From Kushneria pakistanensis (GTDB lineage: Bacteria > Pseudomonadota > Gammaproteobacteria > Pseudomonadales > Halomonadaceae): a stretch of DNA of 64,000 nucleotides. The translations under genes were made by a program, and so were the position numbers. Below are positions 38,038-47,809 of the stretch, piece by piece (position 1 is the stretch's first letter; the number at the start of each line of letters is the position of its first letter). The notes under the pieces are model-generated. The model was not told where the DNA came from. It searched no databases and saw nothing but the letters and a program-made list of their open reading frames with translations. The stretch is from contig NZ_BMZM01000001.1 in assembly GCF_014652795.1 (NCBI RefSeq), forward strand, positions 1,142,174-1,206,173. The letters run 5' to 3'.

Positions 38038-39174
38038 TTACTCAGCGCCAAGCGCCCGGAACGCAGCAATCAACTTCTCCTGCTGCTGCTCATGGGAATA
38101 ATGCCTTGCCAGAGCTGATAACTCGCCACTTAATACCTGGCGTCGGTCACTGTCATCGAGAAGCTTTTGGGCACATTGTGTCCATCCGGAGGTATCCATG
38201 GCATCAAGCACGAGCTCAGGATAACGATCTTCCAAAAGCTCTGCGCATCCAACACGCGAGGACAGCATGACCGGAGTACCACACGCCATGGCTTCCAGCG
38301 CAACAAGGCCAAATTCTTCGATATGCGCAGGAAGCATGAAGATATCCAGTGCCCCATAGAATTTTTCCACTTCACTTACCGTGGAGCGCCAGACGAATTG
38401 TTCGGCAACACCAAGTGCTTTTGCCTGATGCTGCCAATGAGAAGCATCATCCTTGCCTACGACGAGGAAGCGGCAACGTTTAGGCATAAGCCGGTTCAGC
38501 TCTGCTGCCACCTTTACGAAACCTTCAACGTTACGCTTTTTAAAATTACCGGAAGTCACCAGGCCTATCAGGAAGTCACCCGACGCAGCGCCCAGTGACT
38601 GGCGGGTTTTTTCTCTATCGGTGCGAGCGCGGTTCGGGTTGAACTGTTCAGGGTCATATCCTGGATAACTGATATCGATCCTGTCAGGAGAAATGCCGTA
38701 ACGGGCCGTCAGATCCTGGCCCATCATTTTTGAATTGACAGCTATGCGACGAAAGCGGCCCCCCTTGAGCACATGATCATGGATGGCAGCTACTTCATGA
38801 TGCTCGGGCAACCCGCGACCATGTATGGCCTGACTTGCCAGATGCACACAGTTGTGTAAATACACCACATCTGGCGTTTCTACTTCACCGTGACTTATTA
38901 GCAGATCCGGTCGATGGCGACGTGCCCATGCCTGCACACGACGATTAAACCAGAAACGTCGATAGGCACCCTTGAAGGGCCAGCGCCATGTTCTGACCAA
39001 ACGCGCCCCAGTATGGGCGATTAATCTGGCTGTCCCTCGCTCAGCAATAACCACCACCTGATAGCCCACGCTGACGAGGGCTTCAGCTTGTGCAAGAGCA
39101 ATTCGACTGGCACCTGTCGTTTTTTCCACCTGGCGGATGGCAATAATGGCCAGAGGTCTTGCATGTTCTGTCAT
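38038..39174 (-). CDS. GT4-family glycosyltransferase (LPS-core-like)
   Basis: A 378-residue GT-B glycosyltransferase. RQVEKTTGASRIALAQAEALV is the N-terminal acceptor-side region; GLVTSGNFKKRNVEGFVKVA starts the donor-binding half and EEFGLVALEAMACGTPV is the E-x7-E motif. VVYLHNCVHLASQAIHG resembles LPS heptose/hexose core transferases. No membrane segment is present, so it is probably peripheral on the inner membrane. With galE next upstream on the same strand it suggests surface glycan synthesis. Donor and acceptor are unknown. Confidence 0.85.
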   Translation of the reverse strand: MTEHARPLAIIAIRQVEKTTGASRIALAQAEALVSVGYQVVVIAERGTARLIAHTGARLVRTWRWPFKGAYRRFWFNRRVQAWARRHRPDLLISHGEVETPDVVYLHNCVHLASQAIHGRGLPEHHEVAAIHDHVLKGGRFRRIAVNSKMMGQDLTARYGISPDRIDISYPGYDPEQFNPNRARTDREKTRQSLGAASGDFLIGLVTSGNFKKRNVEGFVKVAAELNRLMPKRCRFLVVGKDDASHWQHQAKALGVAEQFVWRSTVSEVEKFYGALDIFMLPAHIEEFGLVALEAMACGTPVMLSSRVGCAELLEDRYPELVLDAMDTSGWTQCAQKLLDDSDRRQVLSGELSALARHYSHEQQQEKLIAAFRALGAE

Positions 39175-39388
39175 TCAGGCAGCACTCAAACAGCAGTATC
39201 CACGAAAGTGTTGTCACTGGTAGCAACAGACATCAGCAATGATGAATCACTCCTCAGTGCGCTGGCACCAGTAACAAGAACACCTTAAAGCAGGTATCGA
39301 TTACCGATTGAATATCATCCTATCACGAAGCGCTGCATGAGCCATTCCGGGATGGCGAGCCTGGTTGCCCCTGAGCCCTCATGCAGGA

Positions 39389-40408
39389 TCAGGATTCTGA
39401 AGTACTGTAGCCCTCTGGATTTTTTTGTTGCCAACGCCAGGTATCTGCCATCATTTTCTCGAGATCAAACTCGGCAACCCAGCCAAGTACCTCTTCGGCA
39501 TGTGCCGGATCGGCATAGCAACGTGCAATATCTCCCGGCCGACGCGGATGAAATTCATATGCCACTTTCCTTCCGCTTGCCTTTTCAAAGGCCTGAACCA
39601 CGTCAAGTACGCTATAGCCCTTGCCGGTTCCCAGGTTAAAGGTATGCAAACCATCATGGCGAGAGAGATAGTCGAGTGCCATCAAATGCCCCTTCGCCAG
39701 ATCCGTGACATGGATATAGTCACGAACGCCGGTGCCGTCGCTGGTATCGTAATCGTTGCCAAAAACCGACAGCACCTCACGACGGCCAATCGCCACCTGG
39801 CTCACAAAGGGCACCAGATTATTGGGAATACCGTTGGGATCTTCGCCGATCATACCACTGTCGTGGGCCCCTACCGGATTGAAATAACGCAGTACGGAAA
39901 TGCGCCACGCTGGATCGGATACGACAAGATCGCGCAGAATTTCTTCGACCATCAGCTTGGAGCGGCCGTAGGGATTGGTGGCAGCAGTAGGAAAATCTTC
40001 CCGAATGGGTACTGATGCAGGATCACCATAAACAGTCGCTGAAGAGCTGAAAACAATCTTTTTGACACCGGCGCGCGACATGGCCTCACAGAGCACCAGG
40101 GTGCCATTGACGTTGTTATCGAAATAGGCAAGTGGCTTCTGCACACTCTCGCCAACGGCCTTGAGTCCGGCAAAGTGAATGACCGAGTCGATCTCGTTCT
40201 GGCTGAAAAGATTATCAAGCAAGGCTTCATCACGAATATCGCCTTCCACCCAGTGCACTTCCCTATTGGTTAGCGCACCGACCCGCTCCAGAGACTTTTT
40301 GTTGGCGTTGCAGAAATTATCCAGTACCAGCACCTCATGGCCAGCCTCCAGTAGCGCCAGAACCGTATGCGAACCGATGTAACCTGCACCCCCGGTGACA
40401 AGAATCAT
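39389..40408 (-). CDS. galE: UDP-glucose 4-epimerase
   Basis: GalE, 339 residues, interconverts UDP-glucose and UDP-galactose (some members also the N-acetyl forms). The Rossmann start [21 protein letters not shown] binds NAD. The catalytic pair is in [10 protein letters not shown] (Ser/Thr) and NPYGRSK (Tyr-x3-Lys). Ribosome site AAAGGAAAG precedes the ATG. It supplies galactose donors, probably to the neighbouring glycosyltransferases. It is divergent from the first SLC13 transporter. Confidence 0.96.
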   Translation of the reverse strand: MILVTGGAGYIGSHTVLALLEAGHEVLVLDNFCNANKKSLERVGALTNREVHWVEGDIRDEALLDNLFSQNEIDSVIHFAGLKAVGESVQKPLAYFDNNVNGTLVLCEAMSRAGVKKIVFSSSATVYGDPASVPIREDFPTAATNPYGRSKLMVEEILRDLVVSDPAWRISVLRYFNPVGAHDSGMIGEDPNGIPNNLVPFVSQVAIGRREVLSVFGNDYDTSDGTGVRDYIHVTDLAKGHLMALDYLSRHDGLHTFNLGTGKGYSVLDVVQAFEKASGRKVAYEFHPRRPGDIARCYADPAHAEEVLGWVAEFDLEKMMADTWRWQQKNPEGYSTSES

Positions 40409-40598
40409 GTGCTTTCCTTTGTCTTGAATGGATAAACCGCTGAATGAACACTGCCCTGTAAGGTGTTTCAGTATTCATGATCGACGAAAGGCGCAAATAC
40501 AATCGTCTTATATTTCATTATAAACATGAATAAAGTCGAGGATTTATGCTGATCCATCGGTTGCCTTTCCCTTATCCAACCCCTGATGCCGAGAACCA

Positions 40599-42056
40599 AT
40601 GATGCCTGACACGACGACAGATACTGACAAGCCCTCTTCAGGCAAGGCACCTGTCATTGGCTTGTGGCTGGGTCTGCTATGGATTGTGATGGTACTGATG
40701 GTACCCGCGCTAGGTGGCATGTCAGAAAGTGCATGGCACTGCATCGGTCTGGCGCTTTTAATGGCGACCTGGTGGTCAACTGAAGCCATTCCCATACCCG
40801 CCACTTCTCTGCTTCCCATTATCCTGGCGCCTGCCATGGGCATCGGCGGTCTCAAGGACGTGACATCAGCCTACGCTGATCCGATCATTTTCCTCTTTCT
40901 GGGTGGTTTCCTGCTGGGCCTTGCCATGCAGCGCTGGAACCTGCATCGACGTATTGCGCTACGTACTCTGATTGTTGTCGGCTCTGACCCCAAAAAACAG
41001 ATTGGCGGCTTCATGCTGGCGACCGGTTTTATCAGCATGTGGGTCTCTAATACAGCAACAGCCATCATGATGTTACCCATCGGCACCTCTGTCATAGCCC
41101 TGCTGTCCACCAGCAATGAAAGTGAAGTACGCCGATACTCAACGGCTCTGCTATTGGCGATCGCCTACTCGGCAAGCATTGGCGGAGTAGCGACTCTGAT
41201 AGGTACGCCACCCAACGCGCTGCTGGCTGGTTACCTGTCCAATAATCAGGATATTGATATCGGTTTTGCACAATGGATGGTCGTGGGTCTGCCCGTATCG
41301 ATAGCCATGATGCTGCTTGCCTGGTGGTGGCTGACCCGACAGGGTTTTGACATTGAGCAAGGGGATGCCGGCAGCAACCTCCTCAAGGAGGAGCTTGCCA
41401 GGCTGGGAGAGATGAGCACTGCCGAAAAGCGGGTTGGCATTGCCTTCCTCGTGGCTGCCTTTGCATGGATTACTCGTCCTCTTATTAACAACCTTGGCCT
41501 GGACTGGCTCAGTGATACCACCATCGCGATGGCGGTGGGTATTGGGCTTTTTCTTGCCCCTTCCGGTAGTCGCAGGAAAGAAAAGCTTATGGACTGGGAA
41601 AGCTCGGCATCATTGCCCTGGGGTGTGCTGCTGCTGTTTGGCGGCGGACTGGCGCTGGCAGGTATTATTCAGAGTTCAGGGCTGGCGGCCTGGATTGCCG
41701 AGCAGCTATCGCTTTTCTCGATTTTCCCTCTGGTCGTGTTAATTGCCATCGTTGTGCTGGTCATCATTTTCCTCACGGAGGTGACTTCCAACACAGCGAC
41801 TGCGGCTGCATTTTTACCCTTGCTGGGCGCACTGGCCATTTCACTGGGGCTTTCGCCGCTGTTGATCACCGTACCGGCCGCCATTGCCGCAAGCTGCGCC
41901 TTCATGATGCCTGTGGCAACCCCGCCCAATGCCATCGTATTTGCGACCGGACAGATGAAGATTCAGTCCATGATTCGCGCCGGACTGTTTCTCAATCTTG
42001 CTGGCACAGTGATCATTACGCTGCTGGTCTACATGCTGATCAGCATGCTCTGGTAA
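40599..42056 (+). CDS. SLC13 (DASS) family Na+/dicarboxylate-type symporter, copy 1
   Basis: A 485-residue transporter with about 11 membrane segments. Family landmarks: MWVSNTATAIMMLPIGTSV (first SNT motif), ASIGGVATLIGTPPNALLAGYLS, and TEVTSNTATAAAFLPLLGALA plus MPVATPPNAIVFATGQ in the second half. Such proteins import succinate, malate, fumarate, citrate or sulfate with Na+. A clear paralogue lies at 46203. No two-component sensor is adjacent to reveal the substrate. Confidence 0.93.
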   Translation: MMPDTTTDTDKPSSGKAPVIGLWLGLLWIVMVLMVPALGGMSESAWHCIGLALLMATWWSTEAIPIPATSLLPIILAPAMGIGGLKDVTSAYADPIIFLFLGGFLLGLAMQRWNLHRRIALRTLIVVGSDPKKQIGGFMLATGFISMWVSNTATAIMMLPIGTSVIALLSTSNESEVRRYSTALLLAIAYSASIGGVATLIGTPPNALLAGYLSNNQDIDIGFAQWMVVGLPVSIAMMLLAWWWLTRQGFDIEQGDAGSNLLKEELARLGEMSTAEKRVGIAFLVAAFAWITRPLINNLGLDWLSDTTIAMAVGIGLFLAPSGSRRKEKLMDWESSASLPWGVLLLFGGGLALAGIIQSSGLAAWIAEQLSLFSIFPLVVLIAIVVLVIIFLTEVTSNTATAAAFLPLLGALAISLGLSPLLITVPAAIAASCAFMMPVATPPNAIVFATGQMKIQSMIRAGLFLNLAGTVIITLLVYMLISMLW

Positions 42057-42081
42057 CGCCCGCTCCATTCACTATCCATGA

Positions 42082-42107
42082 AAGCCGTCTGCTGCTGCAG
42101 GCGGCTT
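42082..42107 (+). terminator. intrinsic terminator after SLC13 copy 1
   Basis: An 11-bp stem (AAGCCGTCTGC/GCAGGCGGCTT, one T-G pair) with a TGCT loop runs into six T residues (42106-42111), 25 bp after the stop. Confidence 0.9.
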
Positions 42108-42279
42108 TTTTGTGCCTGCAGTTTTTATCCCCCAGGAGCCGCCAAAAAGCCCCTTTGCTGGCAAAGCTTAAATATTGATTAAAATCCGCCCACTTATTAA
42201 GATAACATTAAGATCATTTAACACTTTCCCAGCCTTTCAGACACCCTGGCATTAGACAACGGGCTTTTAAAAAACACTT

Positions 42280-43521
42280 ATGCACGTCGCACACTATATC
42301 GGCTTGAAAAATCTGGGTGGCGCAGAACTTCTGTTTGCAGGTTTGAGTAATGCGTGGGCGCATCGTGGCCTGACACAAAGCGCTTTACTTCGAAGCGCAC
42401 CTATCCATCAGGAAGTCAGAAAAAGGCTTCCTTCCTCCCTGTCTGCGATTGATTACAAACACTGGAAGAGCTTCAAACTTCCTGCCAGCCCTGCATTCAT
42501 AAGACAAATGCATGTTCAGCGTGCCATGCAGCATCTTCCCCGACCGGATGTTTTCCTGAGCTGGTCAAACTTGCGTCCAAATCCAGCCTTGCAAGGCTCT
42601 TCAAGGCATCGCGTCCCCTACATTCATTACGAGCATGGCGTGAGCTGGATCCACAGAGCAGATGAGGAAGGGATACGCTTTTTAAACGCTGCGAATGGCT
42701 TCATTTGTGTGTCACATGCTGCCAGGCGCATGCTGGAGCTCAAGTGGGGAATCAACAATAAAGCGATTACCGTGGTACCAAATCCACTTCGCAATACCGG
42801 AATGAGCGCATTAGAACGTCGCTCGCCGCTCGAAGGCCGCCCCCTCAAACTGGCTTTTGCCGGGAGACTCACGGCTATCAAGGGCGTTACCGTTGCTCTT
42901 CACACGCTGGCCTTGCTTCATCGGCAAGGGGTAAATGCTGAGCTTCATATTGCAGGCAATGGATCAAGACGCGCTGCACTGGAAAAACTGGCTGAAGATC
43001 TTGGTGTTTCAAAGACCTGCCATTTTCATGGCTTCGTAAACGATACGCAGGATTTTTTCAGCAAAATGGATATTGCGCTGTGTCCTTCCATTCGTGAGTC
43101 GTTCGGCATGGCCAGCCTGGAAGCCAGCGCCGCAGGATGCCCGGTTATCGGCAGTCGTGTGGATGGGTTACCTGAAACCATCAGGGAGGGTATCAGTGGT
43201 ATTACCCTACCCTATGAGCATGACCCAAGGCGTTATTACGGCAGCAATATCATGACTCAGCTGCCAGAACTGGTTTACGATCCCGACACCGATCAATTGA
43301 GAGCGCCTGCAGTAATCGACCCTCAAAGACTGGCTGATACGATCGGCATGCTCGCGACAGACCAGCAGCGTCTGGATAACATGCGGCAGCATGCCATTGT
43401 CCATGCCAACCGCTTTAACGATCTTCAGCAATATGGAGATCAATTACTTGGACAGGTACGTCAGATCATGGCCATGCATGAAGGTCAGACCCATCACGAT
43501 AGCGCTCCTCTGACATCATGA
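42280..43521 (+). CDS. GT4-family glycosyltransferase
   Basis: A 413-residue GT-B enzyme. The N-terminus MHVAHYIGLKNLGGAELLFAGL is the typical glycine-rich loop. The donor half shows FAGRLTAIKGVTVALHTLALL, LHIAGNGSRRAALE and SIRESFGMASLEASAAGCPVIGSR (E-x7-E). It overlaps the PIG-L deacetylase gene by 4 bp (ATGA). By eye the coding sequence is poorer in GC than the surrounding housekeeping genes, as is common for surface-glycan loci. Substrates are unknown. Confidence 0.88.
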   Translation: MHVAHYIGLKNLGGAELLFAGLSNAWAHRGLTQSALLRSAPIHQEVRKRLPSSLSAIDYKHWKSFKLPASPAFIRQMHVQRAMQHLPRPDVFLSWSNLRPNPALQGSSRHRVPYIHYEHGVSWIHRADEEGIRFLNAANGFICVSHAARRMLELKWGINNKAITVVPNPLRNTGMSALERRSPLEGRPLKLAFAGRLTAIKGVTVALHTLALLHRQGVNAELHIAGNGSRRAALEKLAEDLGVSKTCHFHGFVNDTQDFFSKMDIALCPSIRESFGMASLEASAAGCPVIGSRVDGLPETIREGISGITLPYEHDPRRYYGSNIMTQLPELVYDPDTDQLRAPAVIDPQRLADTIGMLATDQQRLDNMRQHAIVHANRFNDLQQYGDQLLGQVRQIMAMHEGQTHHDSAPLTS

Positions 43522-44759
43522 ATGCTATCAGCACCAGCATCCCCCTAAGTAAAAGCACGCCCATTGACGCCATCCTGGCATCATTGGCAATCGCCCATTC
43601 TGATCGGCTAACAGTTCAACTGACATGTCGCATCAAGCATCGCCGCTGGCGACTCTCGCTACCTCAGATCAACGTGCATATTGGCGAAAAAGTTATCCCC
43701 TTTTCGATGCATCGCCAACATGAGCAGGTAGCACTGACTTTTTTACTGACTAAAAAAGAGCTCACCAGCTCCCTGAGTCTGTCATTCAGAGGCTGCAAAC
43801 CTTTGGATACGAACGGCGATATTACGGTCACTTCTCGGCCAATGCTTGATGACGGCCCCATCATGATTGTCGCACCGCACCCGGATGATGCCGAAATTGC
43901 CGCAGGGGGTCTTTATACTGCACACGACTCACAGACGCGCATCGTGACGCTCTCGGCAGGTGAGCTGCTGCGCAAACTGGACCGGCAATACATTGCGGCT
44001 CTGGATAATGACCTGACAACCGCCCGACGGCGCAAGGGTGAGGTCAGAAGCTGGAACAGTGCCGTGACGCCACTTCTTTCCGGTGTTGCTGTCGAACACT
44101 GTTCGATGCTGGGCGTGCCCGATGGGCATGGTTGGGAAATCATGCATGATGATGCAGTCGTTGATCCTGTACTACCTGTTACCCGGGCCAGACGATTCAA
44201 CGTTCTTTCTCTGCCAGGCGATAGTGTCGAAACACTACGTCGTGATGACATCATTGAGGATGTCAAGCATCTGATCGAGTACTGGCAACCTGCCACGATA
44301 CTGGTAACAGACCCTGAATATGATCCTCACGCCGATCACCGCGCGGCGGCACTGGCGCTTGCCAGGGCACTGGAGCAGTGTCGTTACAGACCAGCACGCA
44401 TTTTACTCTATGCCAATCACTACCGTGATGCTCATCCTCCAGGGCCCGCCTTTCAACCGGCATGGACGCCCTCACCGGCGCTAAGAAAGCCCTGCTTTCA
44501 GCGCCCAGCGCCCTATCTTTTTCCTCTTGATGAAAAAATGCAGCGTCACAAGGCACTTCTATTGGATGCCATGAGTGACCTATCGCGACGGGATCGCCCT
44601 CGACAGATCAAAAAAAAACATCGCAAGGAGGGCTTTATCCCCTTATTTGCCCCGGACAGGGACCGCTATTTTCAGTGGGCTGTACGCAGCAGCGAATATT
44701 TTCAGATGGTTGAGGTAGAAGACTTTATTGAAGGTGCTAAAAAATTGCTGCCGGGCTGA
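43518..44759 (+). CDS. PIG-L family de-N-acetylase with N-terminal extension
   Basis: A 413-residue protein. Residues 1-115 form a separate N-terminal domain that I do not recognise (it contains CRIKHRRWRLSLPQINVHIG). The PIG-L/LmbE domain starts at IVAPHPDDAEIAAGG (His121, Asp124, Asp125: zinc and catalytic residues) and carries the second zinc block DPHADHRAAALAL. The family removes N-acetyl groups from GlcNAc-containing lipids or glycans. Pseudomonas aeruginosa DnpA, a PIG-L protein encoded among LPS-core genes, is a plausible relative by context. Translationally coupled to the upstream glycosyltransferase. Confidence 0.87.
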   Translation: MNAISTSIPLSKSTPIDAILASLAIAHSDRLTVQLTCRIKHRRWRLSLPQINVHIGEKVIPFSMHRQHEQVALTFLLTKKELTSSLSLSFRGCKPLDTNGDITVTSRPMLDDGPIMIVAPHPDDAEIAAGGLYTAHDSQTRIVTLSAGELLRKLDRQYIAALDNDLTTARRRKGEVRSWNSAVTPLLSGVAVEHCSMLGVPDGHGWEIMHDDAVVDPVLPVTRARRFNVLSLPGDSVETLRRDDIIEDVKHLIEYWQPATILVTDPEYDPHADHRAAALALARALEQCRYRPARILLYANHYRDAHPPGPAFQPAWTPSPALRKPCFQRPAPYLFPLDEKMQRHKALLLDAMSDLSRRDRPRQIKKKHRKEGFIPLFAPDRDRYFQWAVRSSEYFQMVEVEDFIEGAKKLLPG

Positions 44760-44771
44760 CCACCCGGCAGC
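44747..44771. terminator. hairpin between convergent PIG-L and gltS genes
   Basis: A 9-bp perfect stem (GCTGCCGGG/CCCGGCAGC) with a seven-base loop spans the PIG-L stop codon and ends 5 bp before the gltS stop. There is no good T-tract on the plus strand. Confidence 0.5.
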
Positions 44772-44775
44772 GACC

Positions 44776-45963
44776 TCATGTGAAAAATAAAAAGCCCTTG
44801 ATAATCAGTGCATTGGCAATATCGATCAAGAATCCACCAACAACCGGCACAATAATGAAAGCTAATCGGGAAGGCCCGAAACGCTCGGTGACTGCCTGCA
44901 TGTTAGCAATGGCTGTCGGTGTGGCTCCCATGGCAAAACCGCAGTTGCCTGCCACCAACACCGCGGCATCATAGCCACCACCCATGACCCTGAAGGTCAC
45001 CTGCGTGGTATAGAAAAAGACCAGCGCTACCTGCACCATCAAAATGACCAGCATCGGTAGTGCGAGGTTGGCCAGATCCCACAGCTTGAGGTTCATCAAC
45101 GCCAGGGCGAGAAACACGGAAAGGGCCACGTTGCCGACCGTATTGTTGGCATCATCATTGACATGATAAAGGCGGCTGATACGCAGGAAGTTGCCGATAA
45201 TGACACAGGAGAAAAGAACCCATACGAATGTCGGCAGACTGAAGGGGGTATCCTCGAGTAACCCATGAAGTGCAGTGCCCGTGACAAGCCCCGCAAAGAG
45301 ACAGCACAACACGCGAATCATGCTGCCGACATCGGTTCTCTCATCCTTGCCTGTCAGGTCAGCGACATCTTCCTGCTCATCGCTCTCCATAACGAGCCCT
45401 TTCCTTTTGGCCCTCCTGATCAGGAATGACGCTGTTGGCCCACCGATCAGGGAGCCAAACACCAGACCAAAGGTTGCTGCCGCCATTGCCAGTGCCATGG
45501 CGCTTTCCACACCATAATTATTGGTGAACACCTCAGCCCATGCTGCGCCGGTACCATGCCCGCCGGACATGGTGATCGAGCCGCCCAGCAGCCCCATCAC
45601 CGGCGACAGTCCAAACAGGGTGGCAATGCCGACCCCAACGATGTTTTGCAACACCAGCAGCCCCACCACGAGCGCGAAGAAAATCAGCAGCCTGGAGCCC
45701 CCCGCTCGAATCAGGCCAAAGTTGGCCGACAAGCCAACCGAGGCGAAAAACAGCAGCATGAAAGGTTCCTGAAGCCCACCGAAAAAGGTGATTTCGATAC
45801 CGAAGGCTCGCAGCGCTGTGACAACAAGCGTTGCGACAAGTCCTCCCACTACCGGCACCGGTATATTGAACTCTCGTAAAAAACGCACGCGCTTGACACA
45901 CTGCTGGCCAATGACCAACACCACAATGGCGATAAATAGCGTCGTTATGGGACCGGGCGTCAT
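44776..45963 (-). CDS. gltS: sodium/glutamate symporter
   Basis: GltS, 395 residues, an inner-membrane Na+:glutamate symporter (ESS family) with about ten helices. Repeated GGS/GGH loops are visible: GLLGGSITMSGGHGTGAAWAEVF in the first half and VMGGGYDAAVLVAGNCGFAMGATPTAIANMQ in the second, the two opposed re-entrant loops of the family. Ribosome site ACAGGAAT precedes the ATG. In a halophile glutamate import also serves osmotic balance. Confidence 0.95.
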   Translation of the reverse strand: MTPGPITTLFIAIVVLVIGQQCVKRVRFLREFNIPVPVVGGLVATLVVTALRAFGIEITFFGGLQEPFMLLFFASVGLSANFGLIRAGGSRLLIFFALVVGLLVLQNIVGVGIATLFGLSPVMGLLGGSITMSGGHGTGAAWAEVFTNNYGVESAMALAMAAATFGLVFGSLIGGPTASFLIRRAKRKGLVMESDEQEDVADLTGKDERTDVGSMIRVLCCLFAGLVTGTALHGLLEDTPFSLPTFVWVLFSCVIIGNFLRISRLYHVNDDANNTVGNVALSVFLALALMNLKLWDLANLALPMLVILMVQVALVFFYTTQVTFRVMGGGYDAAVLVAGNCGFAMGATPTAIANMQAVTERFGPSRLAFIIVPVVGGFLIDIANALIIKGFLFFT

Positions 45964-46202
45964 AATGATTCCTGTAAGTTATTGATGTAATACACTGCAA
46001 CGCCAGAAAAGGCAGGGCCGAGTATAAGTCATCAGGCCCACCTGAACCCAACCCGGCTGACTTGCTTAAATCCTTTGCAATCAACATTACCGTGAAAGCA
46101 AGCGCTTCATTACCCGTTCAGACCACGTCAGCTGCATAACAGGAGAATGAATTCTAATTAAGCATTACGCTTGTCTAACCCCCTATCAACACCGAGGTTG
46201 CA

Positions 46203-47651
46203 ATGCGCGAGGATGACCAGGAAAAACCGCCATCCATGAGTGCCCGGATCGGGCTATGGACAGGCCCACTATGGGTGTTGGCAACGCTATTGATGCCTCC
46301 TCCGGGTGACATGGCACAGGAAGCCTGGCGCTGTGCCGGGCTGGCACTACTGATGGGCACCTGGTGGGCCACGCAAGCCTTGCCACTGGCCATAACGGCC
46401 CTGCTACCCATATTCATGGCACCAGCACTAGGCATTGCCGCCCTTGATGATGCGGTGCCGGCCTATGCCGATCCTGTCATTTTTCTTTTTCTGGGCGGCT
46501 TTCTTCTCGGGCTTTCGATGCAGCGCTGGGACCTCCACAAGCGCATTGCCCTCAAGATTATGCTGGTCATGGGCCAAAACCCCCGCCGCCAGATCGCCGG
46601 ATTCATGATCGCGACCGGGTTTCTGAGCATGTGGGTCTCCAATACTGCTACAGCCGTCATGATGCTTCCCATTGCCACATCCGTCATGAGCCTTCATGGC
46701 GATGCGGACAGCGAAGGAACACGCCGTTATGGCACCGCCCTGTTACTTGCCATCGCCTACTCGGCAAGCATCGGCGGCGTCGCCACATTGATCGGTACAC
46801 CGCCCAATGCGCTTTTGGCAGGCTATCTCTCATCACAGACGGACATGGAAATTGGCTTCGCTCAGTGGATGAGCGTCGGTTTACCGGTGGCCATCGTCAT
46901 GATGTTGATTACCTGGTGGTGGCTGACACGCGGCGATATCTCGACAGGCGAAGAAGATCCCGAACAGGGTCAGAACCTGCTCAAGGAGGAAATGGAAAAA
47001 CTTGGCGCCCTTGGCAGTGCCGAAAAGCGGGTGGGTATCATCTTCATGCTGGCGGCCATCGGCTGGATTACGCGGCCTCAGCTCAACACTCTGGGGCTTG
47101 AATGGCTGGACGACACCACCATTGCCATCATGATCGGCACCCTGCTTTTTCTGATACCTTCAGGGACAACCAAAGGCAAGCTGATGACCTGGGAAGCGGC
47201 CAGCAAGATGCCCTGGGATGTCCTGATACTCTTCGGTGGCGGGCTTGCCATGGCCGGCATCGTTCAGGAGACAGGTCTGGCAGAATGGATTGCCGAACAG
47301 CTGACGCTCCTGAGCGTGCTGCCTACGCTTTTGCTGATCGGTTGTATTGTCCTGATCATCAAGTTCCTGACAGAAATCACCTCCAACACGGCAACCGCGG
47401 CCACCTTCCTGCCCCTTCTGGCAGCCACCGCCGTGTCACTGGACATGCCGCCATTGCTGATTCTGGTGCCTGCCACCATCTCGGCGGCCTGCGCCTTCAT
47501 GATGCCGATCGCCACGCCACCCAATGCCATCGTCTTTGCCTCCGGACAGCTGCGTATTACCGACATGATAAAGAAAGGGCTCTTTCTAAACCTGGTCAGC
47601 ACTCTGGTCATTTCGGGGCTGTGCTATGCCATCGTGGCCTTTCTCTGGTAA
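46203..47651 (+). CDS. SLC13 (DASS) family Na+/dicarboxylate-type symporter, copy 2
   Basis: A 482-residue paralogue of the transporter at 40599, alignable end to end with few gaps (for example ASIGGVATLIGTPPNALLAGYLS is identical). Both SNT motifs are present (MWVSNTATAVMMLPIATSV; TEITSNTATAATFLPLLAATA). Differences are concentrated near the N-terminus and in the cytosolic loop after the fifth segment. Duplicated dicarboxylate-type transporters may differ in substrate or affinity. It ends at a strong hairpin. Confidence 0.93.
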   Translation: MREDDQEKPPSMSARIGLWTGPLWVLATLLMPPPGDMAQEAWRCAGLALLMGTWWATQALPLAITALLPIFMAPALGIAALDDAVPAYADPVIFLFLGGFLLGLSMQRWDLHKRIALKIMLVMGQNPRRQIAGFMIATGFLSMWVSNTATAVMMLPIATSVMSLHGDADSEGTRRYGTALLLAIAYSASIGGVATLIGTPPNALLAGYLSSQTDMEIGFAQWMSVGLPVAIVMMLITWWWLTRGDISTGEEDPEQGQNLLKEEMEKLGALGSAEKRVGIIFMLAAIGWITRPQLNTLGLEWLDDTTIAIMIGTLLFLIPSGTTKGKLMTWEAASKMPWDVLILFGGGLAMAGIVQETGLAEWIAEQLTLLSVLPTLLLIGCIVLIIKFLTEITSNTATAATFLPLLAATAVSLDMPPLLILVPATISAACAFMMPIATPPNAIVFASGQLRITDMIKKGLFLNLVSTLVISGLCYAIVAFLW

Positions 47652-47740
47652 AAGCGTTTCATTGATTCAGGCTGACTGAGCATTCTCGATGCCTGTCACT
47701 TTCTGACTGCCATGGACACACAAAAATGGGCGCATAAAAA

Positions 47741-47766
47741 AGGATCGCCGCTTGCGCGGCGATCCT
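47741..47766. terminator. bidirectional terminator between SLC13 copy 2 and the first chemoreceptor
   Basis: An 11-bp perfect stem (AGGATCGCCGC/GCGGCGATCCT) with a TTGC loop has a T-tract on both strands (four Ts on plus, six on minus), serving the two convergent genes. Confidence 0.92.
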
Positions 47767-47809
47767 TTTGAGTCACTCACTTCATACTGTGTATCAGCGA
47801 TGTTTTCCC

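Noticed and set aside
46631..47101. 156-codon open frame on the plus strand
   Set aside because: Alternative frame of the SLC13 copy 2 gene; His/Arg-rich shadow product.
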